The notes: a model not told the origin generated them from the letters alone. A stretch of DNA of 31,617 nt from Chara braunii (GCA_003427395.1 BFEA01000148.1:1842917-1874533), one strand, 5' to 3'; numbered from the stretch's first letter, positions 20,049-30,418 are shown. A program made the numbers and translations.

Positions 20049-20150
20049 CCAGCCAATCAATCAATCAATCCACATACAAAAAAAAAATTGTACAATAAAA
20101 AACTGCGCAATCGTTCAATCAAACGGAAAAAAGAAATGTAAAAAAAAAAA
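19847..20150. repeat. Composite microsatellite cassette, copy 2 (inverted): (CT)n, (GT)n, G/C stem, (AATC)n, A-run
   Basis: (CT)n at 19849-19882, an adapter-like palindrome, (GT)n at 19919-19985, a G-run/C-run stem (GGGGGCAGGGGGG ... CCCCTCCCCCACC), (AATC)n at 20017-20070 with a small interruption, then A runs. This is the reverse complement order of 17925-18092. In both copies the CT/GT join is where the assembly is uncertain (N in one, adapter in the other). Confidence 0.75.
19882..19919. other. Nextera-type mosaic-end junction (library artefact)
   Basis: A palindrome centred on 19900/19901 is made of the 19-bp transposon mosaic end, read as TGTCTCTTATACACATCT, joined to its reverse complement AGATGTGTATAAGAGACAG. 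This is the known circularisation junction of Nextera mate-pair libraries, lacking only the outermost C on the left. It is not genomic. The CT repeat on its left and GT repeat on its right may not be neighbours in the genome. Confidence 0.95.
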
Positions 20151-20159
20151 AGCAGGTCC

Positions 20160-20460
20160 ATTATTTTTCAACCCCCCCCCCCTAAAATTGACCCCCCCAT
20201 TTTTTTATTTTTATTTTTTCAATGGGGGGGGTTGGGGCCCTGGTCGCGCCGTCGGAATCCCGACCCCGATTGGCAGGACCCCCCTCCCTTTGGCCGCAGA
20301 GGGCCGATTTCGGTTGTGGCCCTTGCGGTCATGACCGCGGCCCCACGGCCCCGATCGAGGGCCGTGGTCATGCCCGTGGCGACCGTGGCCGTTGGGGATA
20401 CATAGATTGCATACGCAATATCTGCATTCACTGTGTAGAGGCAAGTAGGGGAAAGGGGAA
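20160..20460. other. GC-rich segment with poly-C/poly-G and palindromes
   Basis: C and G runs (20170-20182, 20224-20231) are able to pair, followed by a GGCC-rich stretch with the 14-bp palindrome GCGGTCATGACCGC at 20325-20338 and repeats of GGCCGTGG. Small open frames here, His/Gly/Arg-rich on the minus strand, reflect composition. No gene is recognised. Confidence 0.45.
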
Positions 20461-21143
20461 ATGAGGCAGGGTATATGTATCTGATGATCTTACTAGTTCG
20501 CTAAAAACAGTCTGGCGAGAGCGGAGATGGCCTTGATAGAGATAGAATATGTGTGAGGAGGGGTTGTGATTAGGGCTTGATCTTTTCAAAGGAGGAAGTG
20601 AGGGACGTCCTTTTCTTCTCCAAAGTATTTGCATTTATGTAAAGTTTTCAAAGATTTGGACCAATATTTTTGTTTTTGTTTTTAAGCATACTTGTTCTGG
20701 TTGATTTTAATAGCTGACTTATCTAAAATATCTTGCTACCCTTATAACTATATCATTTCCCACCCTCTCTCTCCTTGCTCACAAGAGTCTTCCTCCTCCT
20801 TTTTTTTTATTACTTTTTCCGCTTTAACGAGAAAACGTCGAGCAGCAATCATCGTGGATCAATCTTCCCATGATCATCCCTTGAAATCCATAGGATTATT
20901 CCGCTTTGTTTTGAGCTCCTATGATATACTCTTTATACAGCAACGTGACGTGATGTTTGATTTTATCTACTTGAATTGTGTTTACGATACGAATGAAAAA
21001 AAATTGTCATCTCAATCATTCTTTTGTATTTGTGAGGTTGTATGAATGGGTGGCAATCTAAGCAGCATGTGATGGGATATGTCTATACCTGTACTACTAT
21101 AATAGTAGAGTACATGGTGAAAGCACTGTGAGATTTGTTATAA
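20461..21143. other. Gene-free stretch
   Basis: A/T-rich sequence with no recognised domain. One open frame at 20692-21045 has no recognisable features and a biased composition. Confidence 0.4.
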
Positions 21144-21210
<67 letters not shown>

Positions 21211-21312
21211 CTTCGACAAACTCCTCCTCACTCGACCGGCCCCTCCCACACACAAAAAAAAACACACACCGAGACCCGCTAAAATCAAAAAAAAAAAAAA
21301 AAAAAAAAAAAA
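21144..21312. repeat. (CA)n with A53 run and a second A run
   Basis: (CA)6 is followed by about 53 A (21156-21208), a short C-rich piece and a second A run (21297-21312). An A run of this length may be an unrecognised retroposon tail on the plus strand; the sequence upstream resembles none of the LINEs here. Confidence 0.6.
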
Positions 21313-21452
21313 CTTATTTTTATATTTTATTTTTTATTTTTAATTTGGTGAATATTTTCGATGTGACCCTGAGGCAAAAGTTGTTCAGTTTATTTTTCTG
21401 CATAACATAGTTTTTTTCCGGAATTTTTGGACGATGTCCGTTTTTTCCCCCC

Positions 21453-21567
21453 AACGGGATTCAACGATGATTCAACGGGATTCAACGGGGATTCAACGGG
21501 ATTCAACGGGGATTCACCGGGATTCAACGGGGATTCAACGAGGATTCAACGGGATTCAATGGGATTA
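21453..21567 (+). repeat. Tandem GATTCAACGGG minisatellite
   Basis: About ten units of GATTCAACGGG, 11 or 12 bp long, alternate with an extra G, giving a higher order of about 23 bp. The repeat is open in frame (GFNGDSTGFNGDS) only because of the unit length. The same unit opens the palindromic cluster at 17642. Confidence 0.75.
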
Positions 21568-21748
21568 GCGCAGCGCTTCGCCGGGCCGCAGCCACCGCCC
21601 TCACCCCCCCTTTCTGCTGTCATGCGTGTATTTTAGGGGCCATGGTAATCTTCTCTTTCTCTGTATCGTTTCGATTTTAACGGATGTCCCGAGCAAGGAA
21701 ATTCTTGGGCCACGCTGTGCCGTGGTTTCCTGCCAGTCCCCCTGGGCC

Positions 21749-21874
21749 CAGGTCCCGCTAGTCTGGGCGTGTTTGTGGAGACGTGCAGTTCAGGAAACTC
21801 AACACCATTTCTGCCCATCTCAGCAAAAACGTCCAGATTCAGGCGTTGAGGTAGCTCAACGCTGCTAGTGGGAC
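21749..21874. mobile_element. Foldback element related to 363-517
   Basis: The left end GGTCCCGCTAG (21751) and right end CTGCTAGTGGGAC (21862-21874) are inverted repeats. Inside, TCTGGGCGTGTTTGTGGAGA pairs with the complement of 21811-21840. The block CGTCCAGATTCAGGC matches the 363-517 element. The right arm has its own perfect hairpin GCGTTGAG-GTAG-CTCAACGC (21843-21862), absent from the left arm. Confidence 0.5.
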
Positions 21875-21954
21875 ACTCGGTTCCAGTCGCCGGTCATAGT
21901 AGGCCGCACAGGTGGAGGAGGGAGAGCGTCCGGGAAGCTTCTAAGGAACAGTTT

Positions 21955-22303
21955 GTTCCTCTCGGCCGGCTTTAGGCCGAGGTTTTAGGCTGCATCAGGC
22001 CTGGGTTCTGGGTAGGATAGGACTTAGGAGTAGGATGGACTAGGTAGGGCTAGGCAGGGGAAATGGCGGTGCATGGCGGTGCAGAAGAGTTGATAAGATA
22101 CTGCTAGGGATGGGTTGGTTGACTTGTCAAGTTTGTCTGTCTGGTTGATTGAGGTACAAACAGAGGAACAAGAGAGTCTGAAGTTAAACCGGCAGATGCT
22201 GCCGGGATAACTCCGGGTTGAATTGTGAGGTCCCCGGCCTCGAGACAATGTGTTCTTTGGAATATAAAAAGAAGAGATAATTATCAAAAAAAAAAAAAAA
22301 AAA
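21955..22303 (+). mobile_element. 5'-truncated LINE 3' end with A18 tail
   Basis: The 30 nt at 22212-22241 (TCCGGGTTGAATTGTGAGG and following) match the LINE-M 3' end on the minus strand at 958-987 with one difference. TTCTTTGGAATATAAAAAGAA (weakly similar in LINE-M) and an A18 run at 22286-22303 follow. Further upstream the similarity fades, so the left border is uncertain. This reads as a severely truncated LINE copy or a SINE using the same tail. Confidence 0.5.
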
Positions 22304-22343
22304 GTCGTTGGGGTTTCCCACTGCGCCTGCTTCCATCCGCGAA

Positions 22344-22458
22344 ACTACCCTTCGTCCCCCGAGTAGAACGTACGGTCATTATAGTTGTATCTAGACTGAA
22401 AAATGGCTCACATACAACTATAATGACAGGACGTTGTACTCGGGGCACGAAGGGTAGT
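22344..22458. mobile_element. Foldback element with 47-bp inverted arms
   Basis: The arms 22344-22390 and 22412-22458 differ at about four of 47 positions (ACTACCCTTCGT ... ACGAAGGGTAGT), with a 21-nt loop. There is no coding capacity. The TA next to the ends (ACTACCC/GGGTAGT) may be a TA target duplication around CCCTTCGT termini. It is a MITE-type element or a hairpin RNA locus. Confidence 0.65.
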
Positions 22459-22758
22459 AAATACCGGTAGTTAGCTTTCTGAACAGAGAGGGAGAACCCC
22501 CCCTTATCACTCCCAGATCCATCCCACACAAAAAGAGCTACGTGAAACGGCACCCTGTGGTTGCAGTTTGTGGCAGTGGGAAAACCTGCCACTGTCAGAT
22601 GTCCTACCGGCTGGCGGCCTCTGTGGGACCCCTGAACGTATCCTGGTGGAAAGGGAACAGTTTCCGCCAGTCAGTGGGATCCCCATGTGAGTTGGCAGGA
22701 CTTGAGGTCAAGTTTTGTTTGTGAATAAGTTGCGAGTGTATACCACTCGGCCACCTTG

Positions 22759-22951
22759 TTAAACCACCAGTACTTGGCCCATACATCGGTCGCGGGGCCC
22801 TTCCTGCGACTCTTGGAGGCCGGCGGCGCACCCTGGGCCGTTGATGCGATTTATCATCGGCCCTTATCATCGGCCCAGAGGCCGCGAAAGTTGTGGGGCG
22901 TTAATGACAATGCCCCACGACCGATGTATGGGGCCAGGACTGGTGGTTTAA
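22759..22951. mobile_element. 193-bp MITE-like foldback with TTAA at both ends
   Basis: TTAA-ACCACCAGT starts at 22759 and ACTGGTGGT-TTAA ends at 22951. The arms stay similar for about 43 bp (CCCATACATCGGTCG on each), then more weakly. The TTAA on each side would fit a TTAA target duplication, known for piggyBac-type elements; family assignment is inference. Frames in both directions show the related peptides PRPMYGARTGGL and PRPMYGPSTGGL because of the inverted arms. Confidence 0.6.
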
Positions 22952-25560
22952 GGGTGAATGATATTTGTGTACTTGGAGCCAAAGAGATGATGAAAAGCAT
23001 CTACAACGGATTGAGGTAGCGCCGCCAATGTCGCCGGTAGTTGCGTTTGTGGCCTTGCGTCGTCGGCTGGACTCGGCTCCCAGCCCAGTCGACCCGGTAA
23101 GCGGCTCTCTCGCTACCGCAGCAAAAGTTACCGCGGTGAAGGTGATGAACCATGGCCACGGCCATGGCGGCGTGAATTACGCTCGCCTGTCCCCTTCATC
23201 ACACTGGAGTTCTTTACCTCCCAATGCCGCCACCCGTTCCTGTCACATGTAACCTTTTCACACACGAACTGTTGGACATTGGAATCTGGACATTCGGAAG
23301 AACAGTGGGAGTCGTGGATGGGCTCATCTGGCTGGGAAAGAAACATCGCCTTCAGGAAGGAGCTGCACTTTCGCCTCGCCATCGACACCTCGGAAATTCT
23401 GGACACGCAGAGGACTCCGCAGCTACGGTAAACTCTTGCCCTGCGTGCTAGAGAGAAACCCAGATGTCTCGCTGGTTGGTTTGTGACGTGGCATTGTCAG
23501 CTTCCCTGCGTAGATGAAGATCAGGTGCGCGTTGTCGGGATCGGGATTGCGGCGTTCTCTAAAAGCGCAGACAGACTAATGGCCAACCCCACCTAAGGCT
23601 GGTTAAAAGGAGGAAACACGAAAGAAGAAAAAGTCCCTAACTGAAGGAGCATAATTGCGGTTGTTCATGTTGTTTGGACCCATCGAATTCAGTTTTTCAG
23701 CGAGTGGGGATGAATTTGGGCGCAGCGCGGCCGGGAGCGTTGTGCCCCACCCGCGCAGTCGAACCGAACGATACCGGGCAGCAACAAGCGGTGGAGTGGC
23801 GCGAAGTCATGCGGTGTCGGGCAGCAACAAGCGGTGGAGCGGCGCAATGTCGGAGGAGAGGGTTTGGGGTGGTGTGAGGTGAAGGATGAGAGGCTTGGAG
23901 TGATGGCTATGGGGTGGATTGGTGATGTGGGTGGTGCAGCGTGCGCACAGGTTGGGGTTGTTATGAGGAGGCTGTTGGTGAAGGGCTGCGATGGGTATGG
24001 TTGCCAGCATCATCATGCATCGAACTCTTACTCGAGCCACGGAATACGGGATGCCATGCGTCGAACGCGAAGGTGAGGGTGATGGATCAGTTTGGACAGG
24101 TAAGTGTTTTCACAATGGTAGTACTCCATGGATCTTCTTAGTTTGGTTGGTACGTGTTGGGGATTTGCTTGGTGTCGCGATCTGCCTGCGTCACAGGCAG
24201 ACGGGGTTGAGATTGGGGAGGGGCTGTTGCGCCATGCGTCTGGTGAACGGCTCCGATGAGGTCTCCCTGCTACGTGATAGATGCCTCGTGCGCCCCGTTT
24301 TGAAGGGAGAGGACGCCGAGGGGCGTGAGGGCGATGGTTCCCGCAAGGTAGGGGTGACGTCACATACGAGTGAAGGGGGAAGTGAGGGTAGGGGAGGAGA
24401 GGATTCATGGAGGAACCTTTCTTGGCGTCTTGGTGTTTTCTTAGCATGGCATACTCACTTTTGACCCTCACGATTACGGATGCGTTGATTCCTGGATTTC
24501 GTTACAAATGTTTTCGAGATTGATCTTTTAATCCCATTAATTCAAAAAGGATAAGTACGCAACCCTTGATGCTCATCAAATGATGACGATCCAATTAGGT
24601 TTTCTAAATTGTGTTTTCTCTATTCTTTTAATGATGATGATCTGATTCAGTGTTTTTTGTATGGTTTCTAGAAAATAATTTCTTAAACTTTTTCGTGCTG
24701 TATATCCTTGCTAAGAGTTTCTCAAACCGTGGTTTGGGAATCAGATTCGAAAATCCGTTATGAATATCTAAGCAAAAATTTCGTATAATTTCTCGTAATT
24801 TTTTTCACTAAGTAGTCCTCCTTATCATTGATCTTATGGTCTTGTTTTTTTTCTTGACTTCCGATACAAACGCGTTTCTGATCGCCGATGCCTAAAAGTG
24901 AGCTTCTGCAGTTTTTCAAACCCTATGATTACTAATCATAATACCGAGCGGTAAAATTTGATTCAGATTGGTTTGTTAATTCCAACTTCCTGGTCTTGAG
25001 TGGTGTAATTGTGACTCGCTGTGTATACCTGTGGTGTCTTCCTTGAGGGTTGGAGCCTCCCCCCATGAGGGTTTCACAAGGTGGGAGGTGTTATTCTTGG
25101 AGGGGGAAGGTGGTATTGGGGGATTGCTTCTCTTAGCTAGACTAATTTAGGGTCGGGTCAGTACTGGCGGGTGGGGAGAGAAGGCAAGGGGGTGGCTGCT
25201 TATAACAGTGTTAAGTTTTTTTAGGGAAGGAGTGATTTCCAGGACTACACAGTGAGCCGAAGGGGGGGGGGGAGCTAGGTTTAAAGGAAGGTAGCAAGGG
25301 GATTTTCAACAGAAAAGGTTGTCTGTTTGGGTAAGTAGGTCAGAAGGATGAGGCTGGGACGACACAGGCCGGTGCTGGAGCCGCTGCTTTGTAACCCAGG
25401 GGGAGCTTGAGGCCTGGGAAGTTATGCCGAGGGTGGAAGGCATAACCAGATCGTCCGACATAGCTGGCCCCGGGGTATTGACCCTGTAACCGGTTTAGGG
25501 GTTTGCTGCTACGAGAATTGTCGAGGGAGGAAGGCAGTTCATGTCCGTCAGAGCTAGGTT
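22952..25560. other. Long stretch without recognised gene
   Basis: This stretch is GC-richer up to about 24470 and AT-rich after it. Open frames up to 157 codons (23991-24464 plus, 24028-24471 minus) overlap on opposite strands and show no domain. Small structures: a direct repeat CGGGCAGCAACAAGCGGTGG at 23775 and 23819 (44-bp period) and a perfect hairpin TCTGCCTG-CGTCA-CAGGCAGA at 24181-24201. A host gene with introns cannot be excluded by eye. Confidence 0.45.
23775..23846 (+). repeat. Tandem 28-bp repeat, 44-bp period
   Basis: CGGGCAGCAACAAGCGGTGG and then AG(T/C)GGCGC occurs at 23775-23802 and 23819-23846 with one difference. Confidence 0.7.
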
Positions 25561-26060
25561 GATCGATACTAGGGAGGGTTGTGGTGCCCTGTTACCCTAG
25601 CAGAAGGGGGTATGAGATCAAGCAAGTTCTGGTACAAGGTCTAAAAGTTTGGACCGATGCTCTATCTGTTGGAAGGGGGATTCTAGGATAGTAGACAGTT
25701 TTAGTGTTGGCCCTCCCCGTTCTTATATTTTTCTAAAAACACTTTTTGAATGTCCTAAAGAGATTTGGGTGCTTAGTGGTCCTAGGATGTTTTTAGGACT
25801 TAGGGATCCCTACCAACTCATCTTACGTGGCCTCAACGCTGTTATACTCAAGATCTGCGGTTGTTCGATGTCAGAACGACGCTGACCGGAGCTGGGGTGT
25901 TGCCCTGTAATCTGCGATGTAGGAGCGTGAGGTCTGGTAGAGAGATCTGGGGAGGTCTTGGGGGGGGTTTCCACGAGACAACCAAGGGTTGCTGCCGGGA
26001 CGACGCTGGTCAGAGTTGGGGTGAGTTGCGTTGCCCTGTAAACTAGCAGAAAGTGGGGGT
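25560..26060 (+). repeat. Diverged direct repeats with GTTGCCCTGTAA core
   Basis: Three related blocks are seen near 25565-25615, 25885-25940 and 26005-26075. Each has a GGGTT/GGGGT stretch, a (T)GCCCTGT(T/A)A core, CTAGCAGAA or a diverged form, and GTGAG(A/G)(T/C)C. They look like degraded copies of one repeat. An open frame between them (25649-25885, DRCSICWKGDS ... LFECPKEIWVL) faintly recalls a zf-RVT finger but lacks the His. Confidence 0.4.
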
Positions 26061-26607
26061 GTGAGACCTGGAAGACAGCGGCAGAGTGTACGACAATTTT
26101 GGAGAACGTTGGAAGGGTGTGTGTGGGTTCCCAAGGTTTTTGGAACAGTCGTAGGACCTTTGTGGCCTATTCTCTTGCTTCTGGAACGACGGTAAGAGTA
26201 AATAAGGTGAGTTGGAGAAGATGGTGGGTTATCACGCGTACTACCAGTGAGGGGGCTAGCTGGTAGGATGGGAGTATGGCATAGCAACAGTAGAGACGGT
26301 GGCTCCGCTGCAGTCAGTCTTGCCGGAGTGAGGCAAAGCGAATCGATGGGGTTTTTCCGAGTCGTTTATGAATTTTTCATGAAGTTGTCGTAGACATGTC
26401 TGAAGTGGCTCCAATAGTTCTGAGCTAAGGCCGGGTAATGGTCCCGGTATCTCAATTTTCCAAACTCCATCCTTAGGCCAATTAAAGTTTTCTAGTAGTT
26501 CCTTGTCTCATTTTCTTGAAATTGTCTGATGAAGTTTTCTGAAGTTTCCTGAACATACTCGTTATGAGACATTGGGCCCGGTTCCCATCTCGTGCCAATT
26601 AGCGAGG

Positions 26608-26695
26608 ATCTGGTTGTATCTATGGGACGCTGGACACGGTTTCCAGCAGGTGTTGCTCCCCACCAATAGATGGAGCTTGTTAAAAAAAAAAAAAA
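26608..26695 (+). mobile_element. LINE-P-type 3' end fragment with A14 tail
   Basis: 26614-26675 matches 10904-10965 of the LINE-P 3'UTR in about 55 of 62 bases, including the stem-loop GCTGGACACGGTTTCCAGC (26629-26647), and an A14 run follows at 26682-26695. Nothing upstream matches LINE-P, so this is either an extreme 5' truncation or a SINE that borrowed the tail. Confidence 0.6.
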
Positions 26696-26883
26696 TCTGC
26701 TGGTGACGTATATCCTCGCCACTATAGTATGTAGGTTCTAGATCTCCCCCAGTTTTCTTCTATCGGGCTATCTCCTCAGTTACTACGGTTAAGCCGTCAA
26801 TCCGCATGTGGTAGAATGGATGGTTAGTTGACGGAGGAGGGTATCTTAATTGCTCTTCTCTCCCCCTCACAATTGGTGTTGCT

Positions 26884-27237
26884 CAATAAACTGCCATTTC
26901 GTCAATATGGACATCTTTTATTTTTTGAACGAAATTGAAACCGAGTTTTTTGGCCCAAAACTCGTCAAAAATTGTTGTTCCTGAGGGTCCAGCGTTCTTA
27001 AAACGCTGGACCCCCTGGCTGTACATGGACCTAGCTTGAGACCAGGTACGTCCAGGCAATCCTGCCTGGAGGTGCCTGGTCTCAAGCTAGGTCCATGTAC
27101 AGCCTGGGGGTCCAGCGTTTGTAAGACGCTGGACCCTTAGGAACAACAAATTTTGACGAGTTTTCGGCCAAAAAACTCGGTTTCAATTTTGCTCAAAAAA
27201 TAAAAAATGTTCATTTTGACGAAACGGTCGTTAATAG
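26884..27237. mobile_element. Near-perfect 330-bp palindrome (foldback)
   Basis: The arms 26897-27057 and 27064-27224 are symmetric about 27060.5 with no net insertion or deletion and about 15 mismatches in 161. Weaker pairing extends to about 26884 and 27237. The arms carry nested hairpins such as GGTCCAGCG...CGCTGGACC (26986-27012 and again 27109-27135). There is no coding capacity. A recent foldback DNA element or a long-hairpin small-RNA locus would fit. Confidence 0.75.
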
Positions 27238-27808
27238 GCAAGCGTGGGAACTCCGTCAAATTGAAGGACCGGGAGAAATAACTGTTTTCCAGCCTCCAGG
27301 ACAACAGTTCTGATGGCAAACCCTACGCAGAGTAGTATCCCAGTAATTACATGCTCTCACCTTTGGTATTGTTTGAAATGTTACAACTATGCTCCACACA
27401 TCGAAGGTACTAGAACTAGTTTTTTGACCACGGGATGCTTGGCTACATATGCAGTTGAGTGAAACAAACCTATAATCAGGATAGGAGGGCGAAGGTACTT
27501 CTTCCCGGTGGGGGAATAGCTCCCAGAGGAAGAAAGCCTCACCCACGCGCCAAATCAGATACCCGACCAGTTACGCCCTCCGCCTAGCTGGAGCAGCAAT
27601 GACGAGAGGGACGCTGAAAAAAGGAAAATAGTATTCTCAGAAAATAGTCTTCTCATGAGCAGTGTCCCTACGTGTATGGTACAGACGGTAGGTAAACAAA
27701 ATAAAGAGGAAACCGTCTCTCTCTCCCCGATCCGAAGCGGCACCACGTGGCAAGGTACTCGGAACTTGTGAAAGCACAATGGAGGCACATGAAAGCATAT
27801 AATTAGTA
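27238..27808. other. Stretch upstream of LINE-3 without recognised gene
   Basis: No domain is seen. The last part may be the LINE-3 5'UTR; no border is visible. Confidence 0.35.
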
Positions 27809-29673
27809 ATGGCAGAAGGTGAGGACGTCGCCTCACAAGGAGAGAGAGATGATGCTTTCGACGAAAGAGTCTGCATGCTGGTATCCATGTGCTATGACAA
27901 CGGGCTCAGACCCGATGATATCCCCTTCAAGAATGTGGAAATAGATGGTTAGGAAGCTGTAGTAACAGTAGACAAACACTTCGACGCGATCAAGGTACAG
28001 TGGTTAAAGGAAAAGACCGTGGTAATCATCTTCAAAGATGAAGCAAGCAAAAAGCCTCTCCAGAAAAGTGAAGGAGGATATAGTTCCTAGCCTACGACTG
28101 CGGATGGAAAAAGGAAGGAATTCTCGACCCACCAATGGGAAAGGGCATAATTAATTTGAAGGCCCGTTATATCGTATGTCTCTAGATAAAGGGTGATAGC
28201 ATAATGGATGGTAAATGAAGGGTGTGGGGAGGTCGAATTGAAGAAGAGAAGGTATGTGTTCGAAATGAAGGCTTGGATGCCATGAGAAGAGTGGAAGGAA
28301 TTTAAACGAGTCGAATTGGAGAATACATTATGGGTGATGGCAGTCCAAATCCTGCTTTTCGCCTACTTCTACCTTCACTCTTTATTGAAACGTGTGATTG
28401 GACCAATGGTGAAAATGAAGTTCCTAGACCGGTTCTCCTCTAATCCCAGTCTACTTAACATTCGATGCGAATTAGATCCAGAATGTAGATCCACGTTCGT
28501 TGATAGACTTTGGCTAAGAACAAAGAAGGGCGGCATGGTAGATGTTAGACTAGCATCGGCCTCGACCCCATACTTCACAAAGTGCAAATGTTGAAACCTG
28601 CACAAGGAAGAAGAGCAATAACAACAGCGGGCTTCTCGGTCCAACGACGATGAGGACGACAGATCCTTGGGCGCTTCCAGCTCGCATTCCGGCTCCAACT
28701 CTCGAACAGGAGGCAGGTGAGGCAATCATAAATATAAAGGCCCGTTATCACACCATGGATTCGACAGCCCAGCCATGCGAAGAAAGGCATCCTCGCCAAA
28801 TAGGTCACCTGCACGAATGTATGAACAACACATGGATGCCAGAATCGAAATCAGGAATGAAATCACGTCTGTCTTTAACCCAGTCTTCTCACCTGGACCA
28901 GAAGGCGGACCAACTCCCTACGCAGGACATGTCCACATGCGCATGGATCGCTAGAGAGGGGCTTCTACCCTCCCCCTGTACAGTCACTTGATTGCGCCAA
29001 CAATGGCTACCTCATGGATGTTGCGGGGCAGCATCAAATGGAACCTCCTCCACCGGGCACAGATCGCCCTCCAATAACAAGCCCAGTCCCCCCGATCCCA
29101 ACCAGGGCAAGTTCCGATGCTCACAACGAGGCGGCCACCTCAGTTCAGATAACTAAAAAATCGGCTTCCTGACACAGCCAATCCAAAAACTTGTTACACC
29201 ACAGATCATCATTGTTGTTGCCAGGCAGGTTTTTGGGGATCGCTTCCCTTTGCGACTTGTGCCAGATATGGCAATGCCGAGGCTGTACCAGGAACTGACA
29301 AACAGAATGTGCAAAATTTTCACCCCTTTGTTGGATGCTTTCATCACACCCGATATATTGGATGCCCTCCTCTTTTAGGGCATGGGAATGATCCCTTTGC
29401 CAGTTTTCATTGAGGAAGACATCGACTCTTTACAGGCAGTTGTGGGTGCAGAACGCCTCAAATGAGTGTTTCCTAGGCAAACTCAATGAGAAACTGCCTC
29501 GCAACAAGCTCCTGCAAAGGGTGCAATCCATCTACTTGAAGAATATTCTGGCCCAGAAATGGGCCCCTTCTGCTACGACAAGCTCTTCCTCAAAGGGTCA
29601 AGGCTGCCCCCACCCCTCAAATGAGCATCGCACAACCCCCCTATCCAACCCAAGGCACACCAACAACGCATGA
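27809..29673 (+). pseudogene. LINE-3 ORF1, homologous to LINE-M ORF1
   Basis: The start MAEGEDVASQGERDDAFDER is at 27809. CMLVSMCYDNGLRPDDIPF aligns with RNLISKCYIDGVLPTNLAP of LINE-M, GWKKEGILDPPMGKG with GWAAAGTVSSPPKRG, RRYVFEMKAWMP with KKYSLTFRPWMS, and LLNIRCELDPECRSTFVDR with LINIHFDLESAARLRYKR. A decayed zinc-knuckle-like KCKC...LHKEEEQ follows near 28590. Stops TAG 27950-27952, TAG 28088-28090 and several frameshifts break it. A C-terminal part (RLYQELTNRMCKIFTPLLDAF) and a Ser/Pro-rich tail end at TGA 29671-29673, directly followed by the ORF2 ATG. Confidence 0.65.
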
Positions 29674-30300
29674 ATGGATAAACTCAACATAATCTCCTGG
29701 AATCTAAAGGGACTAGGGGACACAACTAGGAAGGGCAAAAGGTCTTGGTTGCACCATCACAGTCATCACTGTATCCAGATAGCATACATTCAATAATCCA
29801 ACTTAGATGAAAGGAAAATTAGGGAACTTGGTAACTGGTGGGATGGACTACAACTCTGGTCACTAGCAGTCGGAACCCAGGGGCAGTGTGGGTATCCTTC
29901 TTCACCGGGACCTCCTTATCCAGATCATTGACCATTCCAAAGACTTGTGGGGGCGATGGGCCTGGGTCAAGTTCTCTGTTTTTGGCTCTGACTGGGCAGT
30001 TATGATAATATATGCACCGGTGGACAAATGAATGGAACAAATTCTTCCAGGACCTGAACTCCTGCACCCCAGACGTGGATAGCCTACTGGTTGCAGGAGA
30101 TTGGAACACCTCCCTAGACGACCTGATGAAACCCTCAGCAGGTACCCTTGCTCGCTATCATCCGACCGAGGTGCCTCATCATGGCTTGACTCTGCAGTCC
30201 AATATACAATACCACAGCTTTTGTTGCACTCCAAGACCAAGCTACTCACAATATATATCAAGTTTAGCGCTCCCCACGGCCAAATCATGTTTACGATAGT
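29674..30300 (+). pseudogene. LINE-3 ORF2 fragment: AP-type endonuclease
   Basis: The ATG at 29674 touches the ORF1 stop (TGAATG). NIISWNLKGLGDTTRKGKRS is the start of an APE-like endonuclease; WWDGLQLWSLAVGTQ, RWAWVKF and DWAVMIIYAPVDK match LINE-M; after a frameshift near 30020, DSLLVAGDWNTSLDDLMKP holds the GDWN motif. Stops and frameshifts are frequent. After about 30160 similarity is lost, and no RT follows. The right border is not visible; an A run at 30419-30432 may belong to a later insertion. Confidence 0.65.
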
Positions 30301-30418
30301 TGCTTCGAAAGAAAAAAGTTTGATCAGCCTGCACTCCAAGGCAATGCAGCACTCCCGGTAGTACTACTCCTCAACCTACATGTCTTGAAACTATACACTC
30401 GAGTAACTAGACCATTTA

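Noticed and set aside
19815-20334. Open frames containing the peptide VSYTHLDVYKRQ and poly Val-Cys
   Set aside because: They are translations of the adapter junction and the GT repeat.
23991-24471. Overlapping 150-codon open frames on both strands
   Set aside because: No domain and GC-rich sequence; long chance frames are expected here.
25649-25885. zf-RVT remnant (CSICWKGDS ... LFECPKEIW)
   Set aside because: It lacks the His and the usual spacing, and no RT sequence lies nearby; kept only as a remark.
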